Shown here: positions 1-9,893 of the stretch, one piece after another
Numbering within the stretch: the stretch's first letter is position 1
Layout of the letters: each line of letters opens with the position of its first letter
Assembly (NCBI GenBank): GCA_033765305.1
Contig: JANRID010000072.1
Coordinates: 54,732-118,731, forward strand
Reading direction: 5' to 3'
DNA length: 64,000 bases
Source of the DNA: RDXT01 sp033765305
Lineage (GTDB): Bacteria; Bacteroidota; Bacteroidia; J057
Made by a program: the position numbers and the translations under genes
The notes under the pieces: generated by a model
Database searches by the model: none
Seen by the model: only the letters and a program-made list of their open reading frames with translations
What the model was told of the DNA's origin: nothing

Positions 1-654
1 GCGCTGCAGCCCGGCAGCCCGCTGACAGCTCTGCTGGAGCAGGAGGCCTATCCGCGGCAGGACGGCTGGTACGGGGTAATGGAAAACAAGGTGCTGATTC
101 CGGAAGTGGCGGCTGTGCGGAAGGATTCGATCGCCATCGGGCGCTTTGAAGTGACGAATGCGCAGTACCAGCAATGGAAAACCAGCCACCGCTATCCGGC
201 CGACCAGGGCAACTACCCGGCGGCAGGCATCAGCCTGGCGGATGCGCGGGGCTACTGCGCCTGGCTGAGCGCGCAGACCGGGCGGCGCTACCGCCTGCCC
301 AGCGCCGCAGAGGCCAGGGCACTGCATGAGCTGGCCGCAGATGCCGCCGCAGGCGAAAATACCATGGCATACTGGGCCGGATACGAGCTGACGGACTACG
401 ATGTGGAGGCATTCCGCAAGGCCATGGCCAAGGTCCGCACGACGCTGCTGAAGCCTGCCGGGCAGTTCGGTCCGGCGGAGGCCGGCGAAGCGAAGCTTTA
501 TGACCTCGGCGGCAATGTCTCCGAGTGGTTCGACGATGGCGCCGGCGGCGGCCAGTATGGCTACAGCGCCTGGGACTACGCCGATCCGAAAGCACAAACG
601 CCCGTCCGGCGTCCGGAGGGCGTGGGTTTCCGCGTCGTCTGCGAATCCAAGTGA
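1..654 (+). CDS. Formylglycine-generating-enzyme/SUMF1-like protein, C-terminal part
   Basis: The frame is open from the first base, so the N-terminus lies outside the window. The visible 217 residues show the end of an FGE-sulfatase (SUMF1/EgtB/PvdO) fold: EVTNAQYQQWK, YRLPSAAEAR, DLGGNVSEW and the terminal GFRVV. In Bacteroidota many such proteins are secreted or lipoprotein relatives of unknown substrate (the GldK/GldJ gliding proteins share the fold), so family membership does not prove sulfatase activation. The copper-binding cysteines of true FGE cannot be checked on this fragment; one Cys lies close to the C-terminus. It converges on the amidase gene that follows on the other strand. 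Confidence 0.8.
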   Translation, partial: ALQPGSPLTALLEQEAYPRQDGWYGVMENKVLIPEVAAVRKDSIAIGRFEVTNAQYQQWKTSHRYPADQGNYPAAGISLADARGYCAWLSAQTGRRYRLPSAAEARALHELAADAAAGENTMAYWAGYELTDYDVEAFRKAMAKVRTTLLKPAGQFGPAEAGEAKLYDLGGNVSEWFDDGAGGGQYGYSAWDYADPKAQTPVRRPEGVGFRVVCESK

Positions 655-696
655 GCCCTGGGGCGGCACTGCGGGCTTCCGCGGTGCCGCCCGGCA

Positions 697-1593
697 TTAT
701 TCCCCTACCGTCATGCTCAGCGGCCAGAACGGGATGCCGTCGTAGTCCTCGTGTTCGATCCGGCAGATGGCGGCTACGTGCGCTGCGGCAATCCGCTCCC
801 GGATCTCGCTGGTCATCAGCAGCCGGGTCTCGTCCGGATCGGTGTAGAAGCCGTTTTCGGTCAGAACTGCAGGCATCTGCGTATTGCGCAGCACGTAGAA
901 GATGCGCTTGCTGCCGATGGCGTGGCTTTTGATGCCGCGGTCTTTCCAGCCGGGCAATGCGCGCATCAGCTCGGCCTGGAAGGCGGAAGCCAGCCGCATC
1001 CCGATGGAGCTTCCCGGAAAGTGCCACACCTCGATCCCGCGCACGCCGGGGTTCCAGTCGTTCGAGGCTGCCGCATTGGCGTGGACGGAGACATAGATCT
1101 TCGGCAGGCTGAGTTCGGATGTTTTCTGATTGGCCCGGTCCACCCGCTCGCGGAGGAAGTCATCCACATGGTCCTCGGGCACGACGCGGCAGTACTGAAT
1201 GCCGAGCAGGTCGAGCTGCGCGGCAATCCGCTGCACGATGTCGCGGTTGAAGGACCATTCCTCGAACTGCGAGCCGTCGGGCAGGAGGGGCGAGCGCTTG
1301 CCGGGCTGGAGGCGGCCATGGCCGTTGTCGAGGCACCAGAGATAGCGCGGCGTCACGACGGGCCGCAGCGGCTCTGCGGGCAGGCTGCCGCCGGCCAGGC
1401 TCCGGCTGCGCGGAGCAGCCTCCGGAACCGGCTGCCGGAGGCTGGCCGGCGTAGTATCGCCCAGGTCGGCTGCGTCCTGCGGCGTTTCAGAACGGCGGGG
1501 GGCGCTTCTGCGGAGGCCGGCCCGGTACAAACTGCGTAAGGTCATGCGCTGGAATTTTAGACCAAATATTAATTCATTGTTCATAATATCCAC
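697..1593 (-). CDS. N-acetylmuramoyl-L-alanine amidase (Amidase_3 family)
   Basis: This is a 298-residue zinc amidase that cleaves the amide bond between MurNAc and the stem peptide of peptidoglycan. The C-terminal two thirds carry the Amidase_3 signatures in order: DNGHG with the first zinc histidine, EEWSFNRDI with the probable zinc glutamate, SVHANA with the second zinc histidine, and LTENGF with the catalytic glutamate. The first 90 residues are basic and Pro/Ala-rich with no clear signal peptide, so export or anchoring is unclear. A later start is possible. The gene is monocistronic and divergent from the M36 peptidase gene. Confidence 0.85.
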   Translation of the reverse strand: MDIMNNELIFGLKFQRMTLRSLYRAGLRRSAPRRSETPQDAADLGDTTPASLRQPVPEAAPRSRSLAGGSLPAEPLRPVVTPRYLWCLDNGHGRLQPGKRSPLLPDGSQFEEWSFNRDIVQRIAAQLDLLGIQYCRVVPEDHVDDFLRERVDRANQKTSELSLPKIYVSVHANAAASNDWNPGVRGIEVWHFPGSSIGMRLASAFQAELMRALPGWKDRGIKSHAIGSKRIFYVLRNTQMPAVLTENGFYTDPDETRLLMTSEIRERIAAAHVAAICRIEHEDYDGIPFWPLSMTVGE

Positions 1594-1769
1594 AACCTAT
1601 TGATGCGCTGCATTACATCGCTTCCGGGTTATGTGTTTCCTGTGCCGCATGCCCGGGGCTTCGCGGGGCGCCGGCGGGCAAATCCGGCAGGCGGGCGCGC
1701 CCGTGTTGGTTTTTTCCGTAGCTTACAGCTCGTTTTTTGTACTATTCAAGCAATAAGTTTCTGGTACAC

Positions 1770-4700
1770 ATGAGAGGATTACGAGGTTGCTGGCTGCTCG
1801 CAGTGCTGATCTGCGCCCAGCATGCTGCACAAGCGCAGGCGGAGCGGCAGGTGATGGAGTATTTGGGCAAGCATGCGAAAGCGTGGAATCTGACTCCGGA
1901 GGATGTGGCTGCGCCCATCGTGACGGACCAGTACACCAGCCGGCACAGCCAGGTGACGCACGTATATCTGCAGCAGCAATGGAATGGCATTCCGCTCCGG
2001 CAGGGCCGGATCGGCGCGCACGTGAGCGCCGACGGGCGCATGCTGGCGTTTCATATGCGGTTTGTCCCGGACCTGAGCCGGAAGGCGGCGAGCCTCCAGG
2101 CCCTGCTGAGCCCGAGGCAGGCAGCACAGGCTGCCCTGCAGGCCGCCGGGCTCGACGCTGCGCGGCTGCCCGCGCAGGAGGCTATGCTCCGCGCTCCCAA
2201 CCAGTACGAACTCGATGCGCCCGGCCTCGCCGGGCAGCCGATGCGGATCTCGCTGCAGTACCATGCCGACAGCACCGGGGCCGTCAGCCTCGTGTGGGAG
2301 GTGGAGATCGACCTGCTGTCGGGCGAGCACTGGTGGGTGACCGGCATCGATGCAGCCAGCGGGATGCTCCGCTACCAGGAGGACCGCGTGCTGCACTGCG
2401 GATGGCCCGCCATTCACGAAGCCCACGACGGGTGCAGCGGGACTGAACTGCACGAGCCTGCGGACGGGCTCCTCGGCGGGACCGAGGTACAGACCACCGG
2501 TACCTACCGGGTCTTCGACTATCCCCTCGAAAGCCCCAACCACGGTGCCCGTACCCTCGTAGCCAGCCCTGCAGACCCGCTGGCCTCGCCTTTCGGCTGG
2601 CATGACACCAACGGCGCCGCCGGGGCTGAATTTACCATCACCCGCGGCAACAACGTCCACGCCTCCGAAGACCGCAACGACGACAATGTGCCGGGCTATG
2701 CGCCCGACGGCGGCCCTTCGCTGATATTCGATTTCCCCCTGGATCTGTCGCTTTCGCCCGTTCTGAACCAGGATGCCGCCATCACCAACCTGTTCTATTG
2801 GAACAACCTCACGCATGATGTCTGGTATCAATACGGATTCGACGAAGTAAGCGGCAACTTCCAGCAGAATAACTACGGACGCGGCGGACTCGGCAGCGAT
2901 TATGTGAATGCCGATGCGCAGGATGGCTCCGGAACCAACAACGCCAACTTCGCTACCCCGCCCGACGGCCAGAATCCGCGGATGCAGATGTTTCTCTGGA
3001 CCTCCGGCAATACGCCGCTGACCCGCGACCTGCGGGTCAATACCCCCGCGTCCATTGCCGGGCTGTACGAAAACCAGCGCGCCATCTTCGGAGCGCCGGT
3101 GCCCTCCTCGCCGCTGACAGCGAACCTCGTGCTCGTGCAGGATGGAACCGGCAACAACCTCGGCTGCCAGGTGCTGACCAATCCTGCCGACATCAGCGGG
3201 AAAATCGCGGTCGTGGACCGGGGCAGCTGCAATTTCACCGTCAAGGTCAAAAATGCCCAGGACGCCGGCGCAGTGGCGGTGGTAATCTTCAACAATGCCT
3301 CGAACTTCATCCCGCCGGGCGGCAGCGATCCCTCGATCATCATCCCGGCCATCATGGTGAGCCAGCAGAGCGGCAACCTGATCCGCCCGCTGATTGCCTC
3401 CGGCGTCAATGTTACGCTGCAGGCCGATCTGCCGATGGGCCTCGACAGCGACTTCGACAATGGCGTCATTGTGCACGAGTACGGCCACGGCATCTCGACC
3501 CGCCTCACGGGCGGCCCCGCATCCTCGGGCTGCCTCTTCAACGAGGAGCAGGCCGGCGAAGGCTGGAGCGACTGGTTTGCGCTGGTGATGTCCGTGGAGC
3601 CCGGCGATGTGGGCGCTACCGCGCGCGGCATCGGCACCTATGCCTCCGGGCAGCCGGTTACAGGCGGCGGGATCCGGCCCTTCCCCTACAGCACCAGCAT
3701 GAGCGTGAACCCCGTCACCTACGACTACGCCAAAACCCTCTCCGTGCCGCACGGGGTGGGTTCGGTGATGTGCTCCATGCTCTGGGATCTGTACTGGAAA
3801 CTGATCGAAACCTACGGCTACGACCCGGATATCTACACCGGAAAAGGCGGCAACAACATGGCGATGCAGCTCGTCATCGACGGCCTGAAGCTGCAGCCCT
3901 GCGGACCCGGCTTCACAGACGTGCGGGATGCGATTCTCCTGGCCGACCAGATCAACTACGGCGGCGCCAACGAGTGCCTCATCTGGGGGGTATTTGCGCG
4001 CAGAGGCCTGGGATTCAGCGCAGATCAGGGCTCGCCCTCCAGCCGCAGCGATGGCACGCAGGCCTTCGACCTGCCCCCGGCCTGCCGCAGCATTCTGTAC
4101 ATGACCAAGTCGGTGTCGCCGGAACAGATCCCCGCAGGCGATACGCTCACCTATACCCTCCAGGTGTTCAACAACACCTCCGGCGTGCTGACCAATGTGA
4201 CGGTCCGCGATACCCTGCCGGCTGGGGTGTTTTACGTGCCCGGCTCGGCTTCGGCGCCGCTGTCCGATTCCGGTGCGGTGCTGGTCTTCCCGCTCGGCAG
4301 CATGAGCCCCACGCAGTCGGCCGCCCTCACCTTCCAGGCTACGGTGAATCCGAGCGCAAGCTTCTCCACGTTCCTCTTCGAGGATAGCTTCGAGGATCCG
4401 CTTTCGGGGCCTTATGTGGCGGAAATGCTCACCGGCACCGACGGCTGGGTCCGCGATACGGGCAACGCCCGCAGCGGTCAGGTTGCGTATTTCATCCCCA
4501 ATGCCCCGGCGCTCAACGACCATACCCTGCTGCTGCCGGTGCAGTTGCCGGATACCAATACCGTATTTTCGTTCTGGCATTCCTTCGATACCGAAGGCGG
4601 CTGGGACGGCGGGCTGGTGGAGGTATTCCCCACGTCCTCGCTCGGCGCCTGGACAGACCTGGGTCCGCTGATGCTCGAAAATGGCTACAACTCCGGAGTC

Positions 4701-5252
4701 GGATTCAACAATCCGGCCGGCGAACGGGATGCCTTCAGCGGCAACAGCAACGGATACATCAAAACCCGCATCGACCTGAGCCCGTACGCGGGCGAGCAGA
4801 TCTTCCTGCGCTTCCGCTTCGTCTCGGATGACAATACGAACGAAACCGGCTGGTACATCGACGATATCGCATTCGGCGCGGAAGTATCCTTCCTCAACCG
4901 GGCCTGCGTCGCAGCAGCGGAAGGCAACGTCTGGTGCGCCGTGCAGGATGCGCCGAACATCATCCTCGAGCCCAAGGCCACCACGGCTGCCGGCCCGGAT
5001 GTGCAGCCGCTGCCGGTCAAGGTGTTCCCCAACCCCGCCCGCGACCGGGTGTCGGTCGTGTTCCGCGAGCTGCCCCGGAACGGTGCGAGCCTGCGCCTGC
5101 TGACGCTGCAGGGCCAGGAAGTGCTGCGCAGCACGGCGGCGCCCGGCACGCCCGAAACGGTGCTCGATCTGAGCACGCTGGCGCGCGGGATCTACCAGCT
5201 TGAGGTGCGCAGCGGCGGCGAAACAGCCCGGATCAAGCTGATCCGCGAGTAA
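1770..5252 (+). CDS. Secreted M36 (fungalysin) metallopeptidase with PA domain and T9SS sorting tail, copy 1
   Basis: This is a 1160-residue secreted zinc endopeptidase. The ATG at 1770 was chosen because it starts a clean signal peptide (MRGLRGCWLLAV...AQA); an in-frame TTG lies 33 nt upstream. Order: signal peptide, FTP-like propeptide, M36 catalytic core with HEYGHG at residues 569-574 and a downstream EGWSDW that supplies the third zinc ligand, and a protease-associated (PA) domain inserted just before the HEYGHG motif (GKIAVVDRGSCNF). A DUF11-type repeat, a jelly-roll segment and a type IX secretion sorting domain (VFPNPARDRV...KLIRE) follow. It is the first of two tandem paralogues and probably digests extracellular protein. 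Confidence 0.93.
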   Translation: MRGLRGCWLLAVLICAQHAAQAQAERQVMEYLGKHAKAWNLTPEDVAAPIVTDQYTSRHSQVTHVYLQQQWNGIPLRQGRIGAHVSADGRMLAFHMRFVPDLSRKAASLQALLSPRQAAQAALQAAGLDAARLPAQEAMLRAPNQYELDAPGLAGQPMRISLQYHADSTGAVSLVWEVEIDLLSGEHWWVTGIDAASGMLRYQEDRVLHCGWPAIHEAHDGCSGTELHEPADGLLGGTEVQTTGTYRVFDYPLESPNHGARTLVASPADPLASPFGWHDTNGAAGAEFTITRGNNVHASEDRNDDNVPGYAPDGGPSLIFDFPLDLSLSPVLNQDAAITNLFYWNNLTHDVWYQYGFDEVSGNFQQNNYGRGGLGSDYVNADAQDGSGTNNANFATPPDGQNPRMQMFLWTSGNTPLTRDLRVNTPASIAGLYENQRAIFGAPVPSSPLTANLVLVQDGTGNNLGCQVLTNPADISGKIAVVDRGSCNFTVKVKNAQDAGAVAVVIFNNASNFIPPGGSDPSIIIPAIMVSQQSGNLIRPLIASGVNVTLQADLPMGLDSDFDNGVIVHEYGHGISTRLTGGPASSGCLFNEEQAGEGWSDWFALVMSVEPGDVGATARGIGTYASGQPVTGGGIRPFPYSTSMSVNPVTYDYAKTLSVPHGVGSVMCSMLWDLYWKLIETYGYDPDIYTGKGGNNMAMQLVIDGLKLQPCGPGFTDVRDAILLADQINYGGANECLIWGVFARRGLGFSADQGSPSSRSDGTQAFDLPPACRSILYMTKSVSPEQIPAGDTLTYTLQVFNNTSGVLTNVTVRDTLPAGVFYVPGSASAPLSDSGAVLVFPLGSMSPTQSAALTFQATVNPSASFSTFLFEDSFEDPLSGPYVAEMLTGTDGWVRDTGNARSGQVAYFIPNAPALNDHTLLLPVQLPDTNTVFSFWHSFDTEGGWDGGLVEVFPTSSLGAWTDLGPLMLENGYNSGVGFNNPAGERDAFSGNSNGYIKTRIDLSPYAGEQIFLRFRFVSDDNTNETGWYIDDIAFGAEVSFLNRACVAAAEGNVWCAVQDAPNIILEPKATTAAGPDVQPLPVKVFPNPARDRVSVVFRELPRNGASLRLLTLQGQEVLRSTAAPGTPETVLDLSTLARGIYQLEVRSGGETARIKLIRE

Positions 5253-5269
5253 GCGGCCAAACCAGGATG

Positions 5270-5303
5270 CTGCGGGCCCGGTGCAGATGCGCCGGGCCCG
5301 CAG
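5270..5303 (+). terminator. Strong hairpin after M36 copy 1
   Basis: A perfect 12-bp GC stem (CTGCGGGCCCGG and its complement) encloses a 10-nt loop 17 nt after the stop codon. No immediate T-tract follows; a run of Ts comes only about 20 nt later. It could terminate transcription or separate expression of the two peptidase genes. Confidence 0.55.
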
Positions 5304-5375
5304 CTGCATTAGGAAGATCCGGAATTTTTTTTCTATCTTCTCTGCGGAACCTGCTCCTGCTGATTGCACCCCGAT

Positions 5376-8300
5376 ATGCCGATACCTCTGACCTGCTCAC
5401 GGAGGCACGCCCTGCTGCTGGCGGCCTGCATGCTGGGCTGCATTGCGCTGCGGGCACAGGCCGCCCGCCAGGCCGCTGAATATGTGCAGAAGCATGCGGA
5501 GCGCTGGGGCCTGGAACCGCAGGACCTGCAGCAGCTGGAGACAACCGATGCCTACACGAGCCAGGGAAGCGGCATTACGCATGTGTACCTGCGGCAGCAG
5601 CATCAGGGCATTCCGCTGCGCGAGGGGGTGCTGGCAGTGCATATGGATGCATCCGGGCGCATAGTTGCCGCCCATCATGGGGATGCGGTGAGCGGGCTGA
5701 GCGGGAAGGCAGCAGGCCTGCAGGCGCTCATCGGGCCCGCAGAGGCGGCCTATGCCGCGCTCCGGCAGGCCGGCCTGCCGGAACTGGCCCTCGCCGGGCA
5801 GCCGGCGGGCCGCAGCCCCATCCGCTACGAGTGGCATGCGCCGGAACTGGCTTCGAGGCCGCTGCAGATTTCGAAATACTACCATGTGCCGGACAGCGGC
5901 GGCCTTGCGCTGATCTGGGAGGTGGAAATCGACCTCCGGGACGGAACCTATGCCTGGACGATGGGGGTGGATGCAGCTTCGGGCAGCATCCGCTACCAGT
6001 ATGACCGGATGCTGCATTGCGGATGGCCGGCTGCGCAGCACGCACCCCATCCGGAGGCGGCGCATCAGCATGCGCCTTCGGACGAGATCCATACCGGCGG
6101 CGCATACCGGGTATTCCCGGCGCCGGTGGAAAGCCCCCTCCACGGCAGCCGCCTGCTGGCCGGCGATCCGGCAGACCCGCAAGCCTCGCCCTTCGGCTGG
6201 CACGACATCAACGGCGTCCCCGGCGCCGAGTACACCATCACCCGCGGCAACAATGTGTACGCCTCTGAGGATCAGGATGGAAACAACCTGCCCGGCTATG
6301 CGCCCGACGGCGGGCCCGGGCTGCAGTTCGATTTTCCGCTCGACCTGGCCGTTTCGCCCGCGCTGAGCCAGGATGCGATTCTGACCAATCTGTTTTACTG
6401 GAACAATGTCATGCACGATGTCTGGTACCAGTATGGATTCGATGAAGTCAGCGGCAATTTCCAGCATCACACCTACGGCAGGGGCGGCTGGGGCGGGGAT
6501 GCAGTGCTGGCCGATGCGATGGACGGATCCGGATACAACAATGCCAATTTTACCCCCGCTCCCGACGGCCAAAGCCCCCGGATTCAGACGTTTCTCTGGA
6601 CCCATAGCTCCACCCCGCTGCCCCGCGATCTGAGTATTCTGTCGCCCGGCCTTATTGCAGGGCTCTACGAAAACCGCCGCGCTGCTTTCGGGCCTCCGGT
6701 TCCGCAGATCCCGATTACCGGCCAGCTGATTCTGGCCGAAGATGCCAGCGGAAACAACCAGGGCTGCCAGGCCTTCACCAATGCGTTCTATATGCCCGGC
6801 AAGATTGCGGTAGTGGACCGGGGCGGCTGCAATTTTGCCGTCAAGGTCAAGCATGCCCAGAACGCCGGCGCACGTGCGGTGGTCATTTTCAACAACAGCT
6901 CCGCCATGGTCACCCCCTTCGGGGCCGACGCGTCGATCACCATTCCGGCGATTATGGTGAGCCAGCAGGACGGAAACCTCATCCGGCCCTGGATTCTGCC
7001 GGGCGTAACCGCCACCCTGCAGGCAGATCTGCCCTCGGGCATCCCCAGCGACCTCGATAACGGCGTGGTGGCGCATGAATACGGCCACGGCATTACCACG
7101 CGCCTGGCCGGCGGACCCGGCAATATCAGCTGCCTGCTCAACGAGGAGCAGCCCGGCGAAGGCTGGAGCGACTGGTTGGCGCTTGTGATGACAGCCGAGC
7201 CCGGAGATGCCGGAACGGATGCGCGCGGCATCGGCGCATTTCCCTCGGGCCAGTCTGCCGCCGGCATCGGGGTGCGGCCGTATTATTACAGCACGGATTT
7301 TCAGGTGAATCCGGTGACCTATGACTATATCAAGTACATGACGGTGCCGCATGGCGTGGGGTTTGTGATGGGCTCCATGCTCTGGGATCTGTACTGGAAA
7401 CTTGCCGATGCCCACGGCTACGATCCGGATCTGCACCATGGCACCGGCGGCAACAACCTGGCGATGCAGCTGGTCATCGACGGGCTGAAGCTGCAGCCCT
7501 GCAGTCCGGGCTTCGCCGACGTGCGCGATGCGGTTCTCCTGGCCGACCGGATCCGGAACGGCGGCGCCAACGAGTGCCTGATCTGGGAAGTATTTGCCCG
7601 CCGAGGGCTGGGATACAGCGCAGATCAGGGCGATCCGGACAGCCGGAGCGACGGGGTGCAGGCATTCGACCTGCCGCCCGGCTGCCGGAAAATCCTGTAC
7701 CTGGCCAAAACCGCCGACTTGGCCGAGGTGCGGGCCGGAGATACGATTAGCTACCGCATCGAAGCAGCAAACCGCAAGCCGGAACGGCTGACCGGCATCG
7801 CAGTGCGCGACACCCTGCCGCAGGGGATGGCCTATGTGCCGGGCTCCGCCTCGCCGCCCCTGGCGGATTCGGCGGGCGGGGTACTGGTCTGGCACATAGA
7901 CACGCTGCATGCCGGCGAGTCGCAGGTGCTGCGCATGCAGGCTGTGACGGGCGCAGCCGTGCCGGCATCCTCGTTTCAGTACGAGGACGACTTCGAGCAT
8001 CCGCCGTCTGTGCCCTACGCCACAGAGGCCCTCGCCGGCACAGGCGTCTGGTCGCGGAGCACCAGCTTGTCATACAGCGGCCAGGCGGCCTTTTTCGTGC
8101 CCAATCTGCCGGCCCGCAACGATCAGATCTTCCGGCTGCCCGCCCAGACCCTTGCGCCGGACGCAGCGCTGTCTTTCTGGCAGGCCTACGATACGGAGGC
8201 GGGCTGGGATGGCGGGCTTGTTGAGATCCTGACGCCGGGCGCTGCAGGCTGGCAGGATCTGGGGCCGCATATGATTTCGGGCGGATACAATGCCGCCGTC

Positions 8301-8849
8301 GGCTTCAGCAATCCTGCCGGGGAACGGGCGGCATTCAGCGGGCGAAGCGGCGGGTTTGTGCAGACCCGCATCAGCCTGGCGGCCTTTGCCGGGCAGCAGG
8401 CCAGCCTGCGCTTCCGCTTCGTATCCGATAACAATGGCGGCGCCGGCGGCTGGCATGTGGACGATATCCGCATCGGGCGGGAGGCCCGCATAGTCAACCG
8501 CGCCTGCGCTGCGTCGGCCGAGGGCGATGCATGGTGCGCGGAGCAGGTGCCGGCATCGGTGATGCTGGCACCGCTGGCTGGCACCGGAACGGAGCCCGGG
8601 TCCGGGCTGGCATTCCGCATTCTCCCCAATCCGGCCCGGAGCCGGGCGCTGGTGGCATTCGGCGAAGCGCTCCGCTGGCCGCTGCGGGCGGCCCTTTCCG
8701 ATATGCAGGGCCGGGAGGTGCTGCAGGCCGGGGCGTCTGCCGGCATGCAGGAAATCGAGCTCGACCTGAGCCGGCTGCCGGCCGGGGTGTACGTCCTGCA
8801 GCTTCATACGCCGGCAGGAGCAGCGTATGCCAAACTGATCTGCGAGTAA
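5376..8849 (+). CDS. Secreted M36 (fungalysin) metallopeptidase with PA domain and T9SS sorting tail, copy 2
   Basis: This 1157-residue paralogue of the preceding gene has the same domain order and near-identical spacing: signal peptide, FTP-like propeptide, PA insert (GKIAVVDRGGCNF), HEYGHG at residues 567-572, EGWSDW, a DUF11-like repeat, a jelly-roll segment and a T9SS tail ending AYAKLICE. The ATG at 5376 is preferred over an in-frame TTG 12 nt earlier. Catalytic motifs are intact in both copies. The propeptide and linker regions differ most; the catalytic core is nearly collinear, with many identical stretches also at DNA level. This points to tandem duplication followed by divergence, not assembly duplication. 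Confidence 0.93.
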   Translation: MPIPLTCSRRHALLLAACMLGCIALRAQAARQAAEYVQKHAERWGLEPQDLQQLETTDAYTSQGSGITHVYLRQQHQGIPLREGVLAVHMDASGRIVAAHHGDAVSGLSGKAAGLQALIGPAEAAYAALRQAGLPELALAGQPAGRSPIRYEWHAPELASRPLQISKYYHVPDSGGLALIWEVEIDLRDGTYAWTMGVDAASGSIRYQYDRMLHCGWPAAQHAPHPEAAHQHAPSDEIHTGGAYRVFPAPVESPLHGSRLLAGDPADPQASPFGWHDINGVPGAEYTITRGNNVYASEDQDGNNLPGYAPDGGPGLQFDFPLDLAVSPALSQDAILTNLFYWNNVMHDVWYQYGFDEVSGNFQHHTYGRGGWGGDAVLADAMDGSGYNNANFTPAPDGQSPRIQTFLWTHSSTPLPRDLSILSPGLIAGLYENRRAAFGPPVPQIPITGQLILAEDASGNNQGCQAFTNAFYMPGKIAVVDRGGCNFAVKVKHAQNAGARAVVIFNNSSAMVTPFGADASITIPAIMVSQQDGNLIRPWILPGVTATLQADLPSGIPSDLDNGVVAHEYGHGITTRLAGGPGNISCLLNEEQPGEGWSDWLALVMTAEPGDAGTDARGIGAFPSGQSAAGIGVRPYYYSTDFQVNPVTYDYIKYMTVPHGVGFVMGSMLWDLYWKLADAHGYDPDLHHGTGGNNLAMQLVIDGLKLQPCSPGFADVRDAVLLADRIRNGGANECLIWEVFARRGLGYSADQGDPDSRSDGVQAFDLPPGCRKILYLAKTADLAEVRAGDTISYRIEAANRKPERLTGIAVRDTLPQGMAYVPGSASPPLADSAGGVLVWHIDTLHAGESQVLRMQAVTGAAVPASSFQYEDDFEHPPSVPYATEALAGTGVWSRSTSLSYSGQAAFFVPNLPARNDQIFRLPAQTLAPDAALSFWQAYDTEAGWDGGLVEILTPGAAGWQDLGPHMISGGYNAAVGFSNPAGERAAFSGRSGGFVQTRISLAAFAGQQASLRFRFVSDNNGGAGGWHVDDIRIGREARIVNRACAASAEGDAWCAEQVPASVMLAPLAGTGTEPGSGLAFRILPNPARSRALVAFGEALRWPLRAALSDMQGREVLQAGASAGMQEIELDLSRLPAGVYVLQLHTPAGAAYAKLICE

Positions 8850-8863
8850 AGGCTGCGGGGAGC

Positions 8864-9751
8864 TTATTCGATCTCCACCATGATCATGCGCTTCCGGCCC
8901 TTTTTGTCGAGCAGGAAGCGCTCGCGGTACACCATGAAGGCGGCTTCGCCCACATCTTTGAGGTATACGTAGTTGAACCCGCCGGAGAATACCGCCCCCA
9001 GGCCGGGGACCAGGCCTACCGCCTTTTTGGTGATGGTCCGCTCGACGATCTCCTTGATAATGAAGCGGGAAATATAGCTGGTGGCGTTTTTGCCGAGCTG
9101 TTTGGTGGTAAAATCACCCATGATCTCGCCGCTCATATGCGCCTCGCGTCCGGCTTCGAAGTCTTTGAGCTCGGCCAGCGCGCGGGTCTTCTGCACCTTG
9201 TCCGAGGCGGTGGAGATCTTGAAGATCCGCATCATGTAATCGAGCTCGTAGGCCCGGTCGTCTTCCGTGCCGGTGCGGGGATCGTATCCGTAGCACAGGG
9301 CGGTCTGGTAAATGGTGCGGGTGGAGAGAATGAACAGGGTAGGGAGGTCGGCGATCAGGCCGGGCCAGCCGACGAGGCCGGTGCCGACGCCGCTGAGCGC
9401 GCCTACACGCGTATTCTGTTCGATGAGTTTCTGGGCAATGTGGTCGAGGTCGTGGATCGAGGCCGTGCGCAGGTCTTCGATGCTGGCTGCCTGAATCTCG
9501 AACTCTTTGGTTTCGGAGAGCACGTCTGCGGGGTTGACGGTCCACTGGGAAGCGTCGTTGAGTTTTTCGACGATCTTCTCCGTGAGGCCGGAGATGCTGC
9601 CTTTGACATCTTCGGGGGTCAGCTTCTCCGTCAGCCAGCTGATGGGCCTGCTGACAAAATCCGTGGCCCGGTTGAGGAAGCCGGGATTCGCAGCCTTCCA
9701 CTGCGCAATCTCGTCCAGGATCTTGCTTTCCGAAGCATTAAGTTTGGCCAT
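8864..9751 (-). CDS. EcsC-family protein
   Basis: This 295-residue protein matches the EcsC family by its RAYELDYMMRIFKIS segment and the glycine-rich hydrophobic stretches around residues 110-145 (VGTGLVGWPGLIADLP) and 235-260 (KKAVGLVPGLGAVFSGGFNY). EcsC was named from the Bacillus ecs operon; its biochemical role is unknown, and these proteins probably associate with membranes. It converges on the M36 gene with only 14 nt between stop codons. The upstream region is shared with the divergent PLP-enzyme gene. Confidence 0.8.
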   Translation of the reverse strand: MAKLNASESKILDEIAQWKAANPGFLNRATDFVSRPISWLTEKLTPEDVKGSISGLTEKIVEKLNDASQWTVNPADVLSETKEFEIQAASIEDLRTASIHDLDHIAQKLIEQNTRVGALSGVGTGLVGWPGLIADLPTLFILSTRTIYQTALCYGYDPRTGTEDDRAYELDYMMRIFKISTASDKVQKTRALAELKDFEAGREAHMSGEIMGDFTTKQLGKNATSYISRFIIKEIVERTITKKAVGLVPGLGAVFSGGFNYVYLKDVGEAAFMVYRERFLLDKKGRKRMIMVEIE

Positions 9752-9778
9752 TATTCCGGATAGTTAGGCGATTCTGCG

Positions 9779-9806
9779 TAATTTTGCCCCCTCCGGATCC
9801 GGAGGG
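9779..9806 (+). promoter_or_regulatory. Possible -7 element (TAATTTTG) and 18-bp perfect palindrome upstream of the PLP enzyme
   Basis: TAATTTTG at 9779 fits the Bacteroidota -7 consensus TAnnTTTG, although no good TTG lies 19-21 nt upstream. It is followed at 9789 by the palindrome CCCTCCGGATCCGGAGGG, which would fall at the start of the transcript or act as an operator. About 90 nt separate it from the ATG at 9894. Confidence 0.35.
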
Positions 9807-9893
9807 CAGCCCCCTTGCGGGGCGGCATCGGCAAATTTCTCTATTTTACTGATCTTTACCCGGTTGGGTTCGGTTTTGCTGAAAAAAATCACC

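Noticed and set aside
1779..5369. A 1196-codon open frame on the minus strand opposite the first M36 gene
   Set aside because: It is the mirror of a GC-rich coding strand, its product is low-complexity (runs of His, Arg, Gly, Ala) without domains, and the plus-strand gene has clear motifs. Similar mirrors opposite the second M36, the SNF2, both TonB receptor and the beta-helix genes were dropped for the same reason.
9807..9893. SAM riboswitch ahead of the Cys/Met PLP enzyme
   Set aside because: The leader has GC palindromes, but none of the SAM-I core elements was recognised and it is short; no support beyond the gene's pathway.
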